Shown here piece after piece: positions 32,802 to 44,053 of a stretch of 64,000 nucleotides of DNA. The stretch lies in NCBI GenBank assembly GCA_030765045.1, contig CM060964.1, positions 155,101,490 to 155,165,489 of the forward strand, read 5' to 3'. The DNA comes from Tenodera sinensis (Eukaryota > Arthropoda > Insecta > Mantodea > Mantidae). The first letter of the stretch is position 1. The number at the start of each line of letters is the position of its first letter. The position numbers and the translations under genes were made by a program. Under the pieces are notes generated by a model. That model worked only from the letters and a program-made list of their open reading frames with translations, searched no databases and was not told the origin of the DNA.

Positions 32802-35049
32802 CTGCTTCCTTCCTGCAGTTCCTCTCTCCTTCCCTCACTCACTCCTTCTCTCCCTTCCTTCTGTCTTTCTTTCTCTTTCTTTCCTTCTTTCTTTCTCTTT
32901 CTTCCCTTCACATTCTTTCCTATCTTTCTTTCTTCATTCCCTTCTTCCCTTCACATTCTTTCCTTCTTTCTATCTTCCTTTCCTTCTTTCTCTCTTTCCT
33001 TCTTTCTTTTTCTTCCTTTCTCTCTATTTTCCTTTTCTTCTTTCCTTCTTTCTTCCTTTCTTTCTTCCTTTCTTTCTTTCTTTCTTTCTTCCTTTCTTCC
33101 TTCCTTTCTTTCTTTCTTCCTCTCTTCCTCTCTTTCTTTCTCTCTTTCTTTCTGTCTTTCGTTTGTTCCTTGCTTCCTTCCTGCCCTTCCTCTCTCCTTC
33201 CCTCCCTTCCTTTTGTCTTTCTCTTTCTTTCCTTCTTTCTTTCTCTTTCTTTCTTCCCTTCACATTCTTTCTTTCTTCCTTCCTTTCTTCCTTCCTTTAT
33301 TTCTTTCTTTTTTCTTTCTTTCTTTATTTATTTTTCTTTCTTTCTCTTTTCTTACTTCCTTTATTTCTTTCCTTGCGCTCTCTCTTTTTCTTTCTTTCTC
33401 TCCTTTCTTTCTTCATTTCTCTCTTCATTTCTTTCTTTCTCTCTGTTTCTCTCTCTTCATTTCTTTCTCTCTTCATTTCTTTCTTTCTCTCTCTTTCTTC
33501 CTTTCTTTCTTTCTCCCTGTTTCTCTCTCTTCATTTCTTTCTTTCTCTCTGTTTCTCTCTTTCTTCCTTGCCTGCCTTTCCTACTTGCCTCCCTTCCTTC
33601 CCTTTCCTCACTCTCTCCTCTCCTTTCCTTTCCTCCCTCTCTCCCATCCTTTCCTCCCTTTTTCCTACCCTCTCTCCCATCCTTTCCTCCTTTTTTCCTT
33701 CCCTCTCTCCCATCCTTTACTCCCTTTTTCCCTCCCTCCCTCTCTCCCATCCTTTCATCCCTTTTTCCTTCCCTCTCTCCCATCCTTTCCTCCCTTTTTC
33801 CTTCCCTATCTCCCACCCTTTCCTCCCTTTTCCCTCCATCTATCCCATCCTTTCCTCCCTTTTTCCTTCCCTCTCTCCCACCTTTCCTCCCTTTCTCCCT
33901 CCCTCTCTACCATCCTTTTCTCCCCTTTTCCTCCACTCTCTCCCATCCTTTCCTCCCTTTTTCCTTCCCCTCTCCCATCCTTTCCTCCCTTTTCCCTTCC
34001 TCTCTCCCTCCCTTGCTTCCCTTTCTCCCTCACTCCTTTTCGCCCTCCATCTCCCTCACCCTTTCTACCTCCTTACCTTTCTCCACACTCTCCTACCCTA
34101 TCCTTCCCGTATTCCCTCCATCTTCGCCTCTCTCACCCTCCCTCTCTCCCTCCCAATCTCCCTCTCTACCGCCCGCTCTCCCTCTCTACCTCTCGCTCTC
34201 CCTTCCTTTCTCCATCACTCCCTCCCTTTCTACCTCCCGCACACCCTGCCTCCTTCCCTCCTTTTTTCTCTTCCTCCCTCACTCTCTGCTTCCTTTCTTC
34301 CCTTTCTCTCTCCCTCACTTCCTGCCTCCTTTCTTCCCTTACTCCCTTTTGCACTCCCTGCAGCCTACCGTTCTTTTCTCCCTCCCTTTCTCTCTCCCTC
34401 ACTCCCTGCCTCCATCGCTCCCTTTCTCCATCCCTCACTCTCTACCTCCTTCCTTTTTTCTCTCCCTCCCTTATTCTCTACCTCCTTCCTCACTCCCTGC
34501 CTCGTTTCTTTCCTTTCTCCCTCCCTCACTCCGTGCCTCCTTTCTTCCCTTTCTCCCTCCCTCACTCCCTGCCTCCTTACCTCACGTTTTCACTCCCTCT
34601 CCCTCCCTTTCTCACTCCTGCACTCCGTCCCTCCCACTCTTTCACCCTCCCTGCCTTTCTCCCTTCTGCACTCCCTGCATCCGACCGTCCTTTACTCCAT
34701 CCGTTTCTCTCTCCCTCACTCCCTGCCTCCTTCCCTCCCTTTCTCCTACCCTCACTCCCTGCGGCCTTCCCTCCTGTTTTCTCTCCCTCCCTCACTCTCT
34801 GCCTTCTTCCCTCCCTTTTTCTCTTCCTCCCTCACTCTCTGCTTCCTTCCCTTTCTCCATCCCTCACTTCCTGCCTCGTTTCTTCCCTTTTTCCCTCTCT
34901 TTCTCCCTGCCTCCCATTCTCCCTTCTGCACTCCCTGCAGTCTACCGTTCTTTTCTCCCTCCCTTTCTCTCTCCCTCACTCCCTGCCTCCTTTCTTCCCT
35001 TTCTCCCTCACACCCTGCCTCCTTCCTTCCTTTTTTCTCTCCCTCCCTC

Positions 35050-35700
35050 ATTCTCTGCTTCCTTTCTCCCTCCCTCACGCCCTGCCTCCTTTCTTCCCTT
35101 TCTCCCTCCATCCTCCGTGCCTCCTTTCTTCCCTTTCTTCCTCCCTCACTCCCTGCCTCCTTTCTTCCCTTTCTCCCTCCCTCACTCCCTGCCTCCTTTC
35201 TTCCCTTTCTCCCTCCCTCACTCCCTGCCTCCTTTCTTCCCTTTCTTCCTCCCTCACGCCCTGCCTCCTTTCTTCCCTTTCTCCCTCCCTCACTCCCTGC
35301 CTCCTTTCTCCCTCCCTCACTCCCTGCCTCATTTCCTCCCTTTCTTCCTCCCTCACTCCCTGCCTCCTTTCTTCCCTTTCTCCCTCCCTCACTCCCTGCC
35401 TCCTTTCTTCCCTTTCTTCCTCCCTCACTCCCTGCCTCCTTTCTTCTCTTTCTTCCTCCCTCACTCCCTGCCTCCTTTCTCCCTCCCTCCCTCACTCCCT
35501 GCCTCCTTTCTTCCCTTTCTTCCTCCCTCACTCCCTGCCTCCTTTCTTCCCTTTCTTCCTCCCTCACTTCCTACCTCCTTTCTTCCCTTTCTCCCTCCCT
35601 CCCTCTCTCCCTCCCTCACTCCCTGCCTCTTCCTTCCCTTTCTCCCTCCCTCACACCATTCTCCCTCCTTCACTCCCTGCCTCCTTCCATTTCTCCCTCA
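35050..35700 (+). repeat. 36-bp pyrimidine minisatellite
   Basis: The unit CTCACTCCCTGCCTCCTTTC then TTCCCTTTCTCCCTCC repeats with a 36-bp period, for example GCCTCC at 35155, 35191 and 35227, with some units shortened by loss of the TTCTTCCCTTT part. Because 36 is a multiple of 3, all frames stay open and translate as a 12-residue Leu/Pro/Ser repeat. Confidence 0.9.
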
Positions 35701-36010
35701 CTCCCTCCCTTCTTCCCTCCTTCCCTCCCTCCATTCCTCCCTTATGTATTTATATATTCTCTTCACAGTATTAGTCCCAAATTGTAAAGTGTCACTACTA
35801 CTGCTATTTTGACCGTAGTTAAAGCTATATATGAATGTTCACTTGTGTAGCTTTGCCCAAATCTTCAAGCTTGGAATTATCATATAACAATGTTGTGTTC
35901 AGAATTCGTGATCCTTGTGGCTTTGTGCATATGTTGTGAGGTGATGTTTGTAGTTGGAATGAACTTTGAGATTAGACCATTATAATTTCTTTGCATTTTA
36001 TCCATTGCAG

Positions 36011-36250
36011 ATACCAGCTTTATGTACGTCATATCAATGATGTGTATGCTGAAGATCTATCAGACAAGACATCCTGATATCAATGCAAGTGCATATTCAA
36101 CATTTGGTGTGCTAGCAGTGGTGATTTTAGTTGGAATGAGTGGAGTGCTGTGGGGAACAACTTATTTCTGGGTTATTTTTACCATCATACACCTTGTTAC
36201 ATGTGTAGCACTGAGTGCACAAATATATTACATGGGTCGTTGGAAATTAG
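36011..36250 (+). CDS. SID-1 transmembrane family gene, internal exon c
   Basis: The exon is 240 nt, from the acceptor TCCATTGCAG to the donor ATTAG|GTAAGC. The first two bases (AT) complete the Asp codon begun by the last G of exon b, giving D-TSFMYVI. It continues MCMLKIYQ, then RHPDINASAY, a strongly conserved SIDT signature. Two hydrophobic helices follow (VLAVVILVGMSGVLWG and WVIFTIIHLVTCVALSA), then YYMGRWKL. It ends in phase 1, matching exon d. The acceptor lies about 265 bp after the end of a 3.7-kb pyrimidine-rich satellite, so the splice site sees an unusually long pyrimidine context. Confidence 0.94.
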
Positions 36251-37307
36251 GTAAGCTGAAGTACTAGATGTATAGAGTGATTGCTACATATTTCCCTAAT
36301 TTATTAAATTTGCAAAATGCAGTCGTTTTGTTTATGAGATATGGTTTATTTTCACATCAGTGAAAACTACTACCTTACTTTGGTAGGCATTCTTAAGTCA
36401 ACTATTGATATTAATGCCCATTTCTTCACTCTTTTCTTTCAAGGAAAGGGCATCGTAAGAGATTTAATCTATGGTGTTTGCATGGTTTCTGGAGTAAAGA
36501 AGTATTATATTACAGCTTTCTAAAACAGTAACATCAAACTTTTGTCTTATAACTTTATAATCATAATTTATTTATTCACTAATCATCAAGCTTGGGATCT
36601 TTAGGCTCATACCAATTGTATTTCTTAAGACATATAAAGCCGTCAAGGAATTGCTTATATTTATTTACAAATATATTTACTTGTACAATAAAAACTGTTT
36701 TCATTTTTGTACTAAATGACTGATAGTCACTTAGTATACCAGAAAACATTGTTGCACCAGGAAAATATGAAATGGATAAAAATTCACAAATAATTTTACT
36801 TATACAAACCTTGCCTTCAGAAACACGCTCAGTTCTATTTGGACTTAGGTGAGACGTTTGCAGCTGCTGATATTCACTGGAGTGTAATTGAAGATCCAAC
36901 AATGAAAATCTTTTTTGGAAACGTATTGCAGGAAGCAATACTATCCATGTTAACTCTTTAAAAAGGTTACCTTGTAAAGGAGTTCAAGTCCACATCCGAT
37001 AGAATAAGGGCCAGAATGTAGATTCTTGTAAATGTGTACAAGATAAAGTCGCCAATGCACTGGGATGGAGGATATAAAATTTAATTCTAGGAAGTTCAAA
37101 CCTGTCACCTAATATATTCAAAGGAAATGAAGAACGCAAATACTACATAATTGCCTACTTCATAAACTCTGGTCTAAAACCAATGTATCCTAATGATATG
37201 AAGGATGAAAAGGTGTTACTTTTTTGCACAGATGCAGCAACATATGCTAGCAGCTGGTAAGCCACTCAGTGTGTCTATAACTGAATGCAGCTTACTTGGC
37301 TTGCACA
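36251..37307. other. Intron after exon c, nothing recognised
   Basis: AT-rich; minus-strand frames at 36579-36938 have no family resemblance. Confidence 0.4.
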
Positions 37308-39236
37308 TGAGTCATTCCACGTCAAATCGCACAAAATATGGCAAAAAATGACCTTGATCTCTCGGATTTTCTGGATTTTTTTTTTTGTGTTTTGGAACAA
37401 AATATATTTGACCCATGTTTCTTCGTTTTATAAAAAAAAAAATAAATTATTTTGGCAACTATTTATTTTTGAAATGTCCCAAAAATCGCGCGCTCCTCAC
37501 TCTTCAATCAATCATACCTCTGATTGTAATGAAGCAAATTACTTGATCTTTGGCTCAAATTAAAGAAAAATTGCAGTATTTCATGAGGTATTTATTACAA
37601 AATTTTATTAATTATTATTAATATTATATTTTATACGATTAAAGTTTTAAAGTTAGATAATAACATAAACTCGACCATTTAAAAATCTGGAAAAAAAAAA
37701 AACTAAAAATACAATGAAGTTTATTCAATATTCTCAGAAAAAATCAGAATGGAGTCTCTAATAGTTCAGTTGTAATAAACTTACTTGCAAATCAGTGCGG
37801 CGAACTCGCGTGGCAGCGGTGACGGCTACAGTAACCTCCCCAAATTGCCACCTTCCATTACAGCAACTGCCCACTGCTTGAGGTTCCATGAATGTTACAA
37901 CAGTACAGTAAGGAGAACACTGCTAGCTGACACTATTATAAGTACACTATTAGCATCTTCAAAATGTTTTTAAAATATGCATTTTAAACTAATGTTTCCA
38001 TACAACCCACAACTTTACCTCCTTCTTCGAAAGAAAATTGTTTCACTAAAGCTTCAGTTTTTGACAACGGAATGAAGGAGTGTAATTTTAAAGTACAGCT
38101 GGACCCATCGTTCTTGACCCCTGAGCTTGACTGGAAGTCCTGTTGGCAAATCCATACCTTTGGCCTCTTTCATCAGCTCATATTGTATAATTCTGCAAAT
38201 GAAACCATGCACATGGGGAGGGAGGGGGAAGGTAGTGATGTCTGCATGATCTGAGACAGTCCTTGCTAATTCACAGGTGCTTTTTAGTGCAGCGTACAGT
38301 TGAAGACATAGATCTTGGCGATAAAGAGTGAATATAGTGAATTTGTGAGACATTGATCATAGCATAAATCTATTATGCTACCTGTACGTTCTAAATTAGG
38401 GACCAAAACATTACACAGTCAGAGTAGAGAAATTATTTCAAATGTATGGGGGTACATGAAGGAAGAAGCTAAAAGCAAAGAACTGCTTACATCAGAAGAT
38501 TTTTTTCAAAAAAATTCAAAAGTTCAAAAGCACGTATCAGATGCCACAGGAGTATCAGAAAGAAGGAACATGGTGGAGATATTTTTCTGCATGGACTGTA
38601 CTGCCTTGGTAAGAAGAAGTTATCTGAGTAGCATAGCTGACGCACCAATTCGCATGCTGTCTGCATTCACCTGGCTTGTTACTCACTTTCAAGGGGCCAA
38701 GAAAGGCGAATCCAGCTGTACAAACGGATCGCTACTTCATGTCGTCTGTGAGCGCTTGCAGGCCTCCAGAAAAAAAATTGTAGCAAATGCACTAATGCAA
38801 GCTCCATAGTTTTCAACATCTTATTTTATAGATACAATGTCAGGGAATATGTGTGTACTTTTTTTAGATTTTTAACACATCGATTTAAATTCTATTTTTG
38901 GTTTTACAAAGTATACCATAAAAAAAAACAGTCCAAAATTAGTGTGTAATAATGATTGGTCAAAAGTTGTTAAAAGTGTTGTATTTAACCTTTTCAGTGC
39001 GCCAAACCCCAACTCTCAACTCTTTATAGCCTTAGAGTAACAAGTGATTTTATATTACGGTGCGTGCAGAAATTGCTTAATTTCTAATAGCCATAACTAA
39101 CCAAGTAATTTCAAAATACGGAAATAAAAAAAAATACAGGTCTCCTTATTTGATGCCAATTATTCATAAAAAAAATTTGAACCTCCTACGAAAAAGTCGT
39201 GTTTTACGGGTACGTGATTTGACATGGATTGACCCA
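37308..39236. mobile_element. 1.93-kb DNA transposon with inverted termini
   Basis: The left end TGAGTCATTCCACGTCAAAT, then CGCAC, is matched by the reverse complement of the right end (TGGGTCAATCCATGTCAAAT, then CACGTAC). The termini enclose one recognisable coding scrap (38375-38806). The target duplication is not clear. I recognise this terminal type as frequent in arthropod genomes but do not assign a superfamily. Confidence 0.6.
38375..38806 (+). pseudogene. Transposase N-terminal HTH region, fragment
   Basis: The translation contains SQSREIISNVWGYMKEEAKS and, after a variable stretch, KHVSDATGVSERRNMVEI. This resembles the LSxxxxEIIxNVYxFMKxEA ... AExTGVSxxTVxRI pattern that opens many arthropod DDE transposases. 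After about residue 70 the similarity fades. There is no catalytic domain. It lies inside the TIR element 37308-39236 and may be its transposase remnant. Confidence 0.45.
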
Positions 39237-39651
39237 CATACATTACATTGGGTAATACAAAAAATTAGAAAGTAGTTCCCAAAATGAATCATTTAATCTC
39301 TTGAGTAAAAAGGCATTTTTCAAATAAAGTTGTTACTTTAAAAAGGAGTACCCAACTCCATCACCTACCTATTTTAACAAAGTGGGAATCATATTTGCAG
39401 GCCGTTCAGTATTACAATAAGAATGTTCAGTGTATAGAAAATGTCAGTGGTTTCTTGGAAGACGAATCACAGTGTAGATGGTCCAGAGTGTCCTAAGAGA
39501 AGAAATGCAGTATTGATGTGGCATATATTCCTGCTGATTTCACATTCTTGGCAGACACATTAAAATAATTGGTCATCAAAACAGACCCACTGCCTACCTG
39601 CAGTATGTCATGTAAAAAAAATCTAAGGTATCATTGCATAAATTGTTTTAA
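39237..39651. other. Intronic sequence, nothing recognised
   Basis: No feature supported between the TIR element and the TTAA MITE. Inside the preceding element, a lone TTAACCTTTTCAGTGCGCC at 38986 resembles one terminus of that MITE. Confidence 0.4.
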
Positions 39652-40146
39652 CCCTTTCAGTACCGAGTGATTTTGCTACTTATGCCGTTCTTCCTCTAAT
39701 TCGAAACCAGTTTAGATTAGGCAGTCTGGGACACCTTCAGCCTACTGACTTGAATAGCCATGATCGTTAAGGCAACACGTAGTGCACTGGCCATGCACTC
39801 AAAGCCTGAGGTCGTGAGTTCGAGTCTCGGCAACTGCAGTCAAATGTGCCTGTGGTAAAGGACGGGGAAGGCCCACGTAAAATAATTGGTGTGATGGCAC
39901 ACATGGATGATGACGGGGTATCATTTGACTGCGGTTGGATGGATTTTGCATCTTTTCTTATAAAAAAAACCACTACCATATAAATTGTAAAAAAAATAAT
40001 TTTTTACAATTCAAAACGTCTCAAATATGTATGTTTAATTGATGACAGACAGTATAATAAGAATATAGCAGAAAAAACAGTTAAAATTAGTACATATAGG
40101 AAAAAAATGCCTATGTCCATGATCATGGACACCGGAGCTGAAAGGG
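39652..40146. mobile_element. 495-bp MITE with TTAA target duplication
   Basis: The left end CCCTTTCAGTACCG and right end CGGAGCTGAAAGGG are inverted repeats of each other (one mismatch), with TTAA on both sides (39648-39651 and 40147-40150). TTAA duplication points to piggyBac or Kolobok-type mobilisation. It contains a tRNA-derived SINE (next entry) and no ORF. Confidence 0.75.
39770..39970 (+). mobile_element. SINE5, tRNA-derived, inside the TTAA MITE
   Basis: GTAGTGCACTGGCCATGCAC (A-box region) and GAGTTCGAGTCTC (B box) form a tRNA-like head. The body has GGACGGGGAAGGCCCACG and GATGATGACGGGG. It ends in an A-rich run at 39960-39970. No clear target duplication. Confidence 0.55.
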
Positions 40147-40150
40147 TTAA

Positions 40151-40999
40151 AGAAACTGAAAATGATGCTTATCAGAAAATGAGGGTTTACAGTATTGAAA
40201 AGTCATTTCCTGCATTCAGACTAATTTTGTCCAGTAAAATATGTATGACCTCTTTGTAAAAACTTAAGTACATTTTATAGCATATACTTCACTGGAACCG
40301 AAAACTCAGAATGTAGTATACATGAAACATCCTGTAAGGAGCCTAATTATTAATATTTCTTCATTTGTTAAAGCAGACGAAATTGAACATTTATCTTCTG
40401 TAACTAAACAACTTTACAAAGAAATAAATTAACTTGAGACATCTAAATAAAAAGTAGCTCAATAACTCAAAAGTAGCTCAATGTGTGGCGAGTGAAAATG
40501 TTCAACTGTTATCAGCATTAGCCAAGAAAGCCTACGAACCTTGATGAAACTGTTTCTTGTTATAAAAGAACAACAACAAAGAATTTTTCTAGAAATTCTT
40601 ACCTTATTTTACCACAATGTATAATTACAAATTTTTATTTGTGCCTTGTGCAACAAACCTTAATATTATATTTGTTAAGGAAATTATACAAGCAAGATTT
40701 TCTGTAACTATATTTTAGCATACAATATGAATAACTGACATGTGAGTATCATATCTTTTGCTACATGCTGCGGCTGGTCGTCCTATAGGTCTCACACAGA
40801 TTGCCTCGGCTGAGATCTTATCTCGTGGGTGTTAAAGAAATAATGACCACAGTTATTATTGTGAAACCTTTTTTATTCCAGTCCACAGTAAATGCTATTC
40901 CTCGTACCATATACCCTTTGTTATTGACTTCGTCACTGACTTTTCCTCGCGGTACTGGACGGCGCTGATACTAATGTTGCAGGGGTGATGTAATAATGT
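40151..40999. other. Intronic sequence, nothing recognised
   Basis: No feature supported. Confidence 0.4.
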
Positions 41000-41160
41000 C
41001 GGAGTGTGTTGTAGGGCTCTCGGTGTGTGTTGTAGGACTCGTGGGGTATGTTGTAGGACTCCCGGGGTGTATTACAGGACTGGCGCTCGGGGTGTATTAC
41101 ATGACTGGGTGTATTACGTGACTGGGGCTCGGGGTGTATTACATGACTGGGGTTTTAAAA
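41000..41160 (+). repeat. Degenerate GTGTATTACATGACTGGG minisatellite
   Basis: Imperfect units of about 20-37 bp built on GGGGTGTATTACATGACTGG and the older form GTGTGTTGTAGGACTC run in tandem. GC content is locally raised. Confidence 0.7.
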
Positions 41161-41798
41161 TGCGTGTTCGCCGGTTTTATAACTTTCCCATTTCCCCTGA
41201 CTATACCCTTACTATCTGACCACGTGGTGGCCGTCATTGGTGGAAATTCATATCGTACGCGTGGCTCCCGAATTTCCACCTATAGGCATGCCTTGCTGTG
41301 GCGGGAGTTCCAGAAGGGGATTCCGCCTCACTGCACATGGCGTCCCTATTAGCCTAACAAAAGGCACAAAAGGATTTTTTGCCTTTTGTTCAGCATTGTC
41401 TGCGTCGTCACACTAATGACTGTTTTACCCTGAGTTGGAGCAAACTCTAGCTGATACACCTCTACCTGCTACAAGGAATGATCGGTTGGCGAACATTTTG
41501 TTTCAGAATTTGCTTTAGCAATTGATTTGATTTATCCCGCTACAATGCTCACCCATTGCATTTTCTAATGACATTGTACTGTATTCTTAACAACTTTCGT
41601 AACTTCTTAAAGAACTATGGTAGACTGTATGCCTCTACAATTTTTCAGCATGTGCCGATTCCTCATACTCTGCCCGAGATCTTTATGAAGTGGCAGGTTT
41701 CATCAAAAGCGTGTAACAAATTGTATAAAAAAGGCCAAATTTTATCTACAAAATCGCTAAGTGTATTATAATTTTTGTAATTACTTAACAGCTTCTCC
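41161..41798. other. Intronic sequence, nothing recognised
   Basis: No feature supported. Confidence 0.4.
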
Positions 41799-41896
41799 AT
41801 CATCATCATCATCATCACCACTGCCACCACCACCACCACCACCACCACCACCGCCACCGCCACTGCTGCCGCCACCACCACCATCATTGTCATCAT
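41799..41896 (+). repeat. CAT/CAC/CGC trinucleotide microsatellite
   Basis: CATCATCATC, then CACCACCACC with CCGCCACCGC interruptions, and back to CATCATTGTCATCATG. Confidence 0.9.
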
Positions 41897-41968
41897 GTAT
41901 TCCTCACTAGATGGTGGCCAAAGCTGCTCACAGGAGGAAATTATGACACAAGTTGGCATCATCAGGAA

Positions 41969-42200
41969 GTCGGTCTGGGTGGCTCAGTTGGTTAGACGCT
42001 GGCCTACTGATCCCAAGGTCGCAGGTTCAAACCCGGCCCAGGCCGATGGTTTTTAAGTGTGCTTAAAAATGACAGCTTCATGTCAGTAGATTTACTGGCA
42101 TGTGAAAGAACTCCTGCGGGACGAAATTCCGGCACACCGGCGATGCTGATGTGATCCTGGCAACTGACAGCGTCGTTAAACAACAAAATAATGTTTAAAC
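41969..42200 (+). mobile_element. SINE1 copy with target duplication
   Basis: Full tRNA head (TGGCTCAGTTGG, GGTTCAAACCC), body and CGTCGTTAAACAACA tail. The 9-bp direct repeat CATCAGGAA is at 41960-41968 and 42201-42209. Confidence 0.88.
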
Positions 42201-42209
42201 CATCAGGAA

Positions 42210-44053
42210 AATGTTGAGGGTAAATTCAAAATTTGAGGTGGATACAAAAAATATTCAAGTATTTATAAAATAAGAATTTTAAAATGTAGACATTTTTATC
42301 ATATAAAAGAAGAAAAATCAAAATTTGGATCACGACCATGAGTGATATGGTTGTTTAAAAAATTGTGCAGAATGTAAAAGAAACTAACATTATATTCCAT
42401 TACTCTTGGCTCCACTGTAGCAGCAAAACATGTGGTAAACATTTGTCATCTGAGCTATGTAACATCCTATGAACATTCAGCTTTGCTATAAGTGATGTGG
42501 TGGATGAATCTGGATGGAGCAGCAAACATGCAAAATCCATTTAATGGAGTAAAGTCTTTTCTGCTCAGTGAATGCCCCAAAACAATTTATTTGGTGATGT
42601 TCCCACTGATTTGCTTTGGTTGTTGAGAAATTGTAAATAAGAAACATGTTCTCTGTCCTTCAGTAACTCTGTGTTCATGTCTGGACACAAAACATATCAC
42701 ACATTCACTGAAAAGTTAAACAGAGGAGGAACTAAGATTAAAAGGATGCACTTCTAAAAAAACATACAGAACTATACAGTCAAGCAAAAGTGGCACTCTT
42801 AAGTACAGTTCTAAGTTGTTACAATGTCTTAAGAGAAATCTTAGATAAAATATCTAAAGACAAAAACATCATAAATTGACACAAAAACTATGACAAAGGG
42901 GCTATTGAAAGCTATATCTAATTATGCCACCATTGCAACAATTCAGATCAGAGTAAAACTCTTTATAACTCTTATAATCTATTCTTTTAGAACATTTGCA
43001 TTAAAAACATTGACTACAGAGTAGTAGTACTACTATTCTCTATGATACCATCAAAATAGAAACCATGAGGAGTGACAAAGTATGGAACAAAGTAACAGAC
43101 TGCTTCAACAGATTCACAAATGAACCCAACATCACACAAATCCCCAACCAATGAATTCATGGACATGCTACGATTGATGAAACAGTAATCGACTCAATTG
43201 CCAAAATCAGAGAAGTATATTTTCAGCTACTTGGTTCTCTAATTTTGTAGTTACAAGATCAGTGTCCTGAAAGCCTACATACATTCCCTATGAAGTCTTG
43301 ATAAATATTTCTGAAAATATGTAAGGAACTCTAAGCCCAATTCTCATTAAGGAATTGCACATTTTAGCATTCATGGTGAAGAGCTTAGTGAAGAAGTAAA
43401 TGTGTTCAGCCGGTTGTACAAGTCATATACACAGCATTGTCTTATCAAATCTACTGAGCTCATCTGATCAGAGTAAAAAGGAAGAAGTCAACATTTCAGA
43501 CAATGACGAATCATCTAATCCAGCTGAAGGATCCAAGAAATCAAAAAAAAATATATATTTCTGGGTCAGTGGTAAAGAATGGTTATATTAGACCTTACAG
43601 ATTTTTAATAATTATGTTAAGGCTTCCCAAACATAGTAATGAAATATCAGATCATTCTTTCATTGGTAGCAATATGTTGCTCCGGGGAAAGAACTATGAG
43701 TAGGTTGTCAAAATAGGCTGCAAAGCAATATGGATTACATTTAACTATCTAATATACTTGTCCTATCTTCTGAAAATGACATATTCAGGTCAATCCCAAA
43801 CTATGAAGTTATTAATAAATTTGCTTTACCAAGTAAGGAAACAAGAAAATTGCTTCTCTTCAAAGGTCATCGGGAGTAGACACAAAAACTAACCACAGCT
43901 TTCACCTGCAAATTTATTTTTCATTTTTCTTATATTAATTTACTTTATAAACATAACTGTTGGCAAATTAATGTATGATTAGACCATGTTCCAATATATA
44001 ATTTCAGTACTAAAGAGTTCCCCAAGAATACATTACTAAGTGTGTATATATAT
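42210..44053. other. Intronic sequence, nothing firmly recognised
   Basis: Short open frames (43400-43700) lack any family signal. The A-rich composition around 43060-43200 resembles LINE coding sequence but no motif can be named. Confidence 0.35.

Larger units (their letters stand above)
32019..35745 (+). repeat. 3.7-kb pyrimidine-strand satellite
   Basis: Almost every base on the + strand is C or T. It starts as (CTTT)n with CTCTTT variants (32019-32560) and is interrupted by SINE4 (32556-32801). It becomes CTTT/CCTT mixtures to about 33600, then units such as TCTCCCATCCTTTCCTCCCT of roughly 30-35 bp (33640-34010), and ends in a regular 36-bp minisatellite. Purines are nearly all single A or G at fixed places in the units. 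Open frames of 874-1069 codons on the + strand and many on the minus strand are consequences of the repeat, not genes. The array ends about 265 bp upstream of exon c. Confidence 0.95.

Noticed and set aside
34752..35567. 271-codon Arg/Glu/Gly-rich minus-strand frame
   Set aside because: Complement of the same 36-bp minisatellite; no domain, no start context.
32603..35812. Very long + strand open frames (874-1069 codons) as genes
   Set aside because: They lie wholly in a pyrimidine tandem repeat, in three frames at once, with only low-complexity Leu/Pro/Ser/Phe content.
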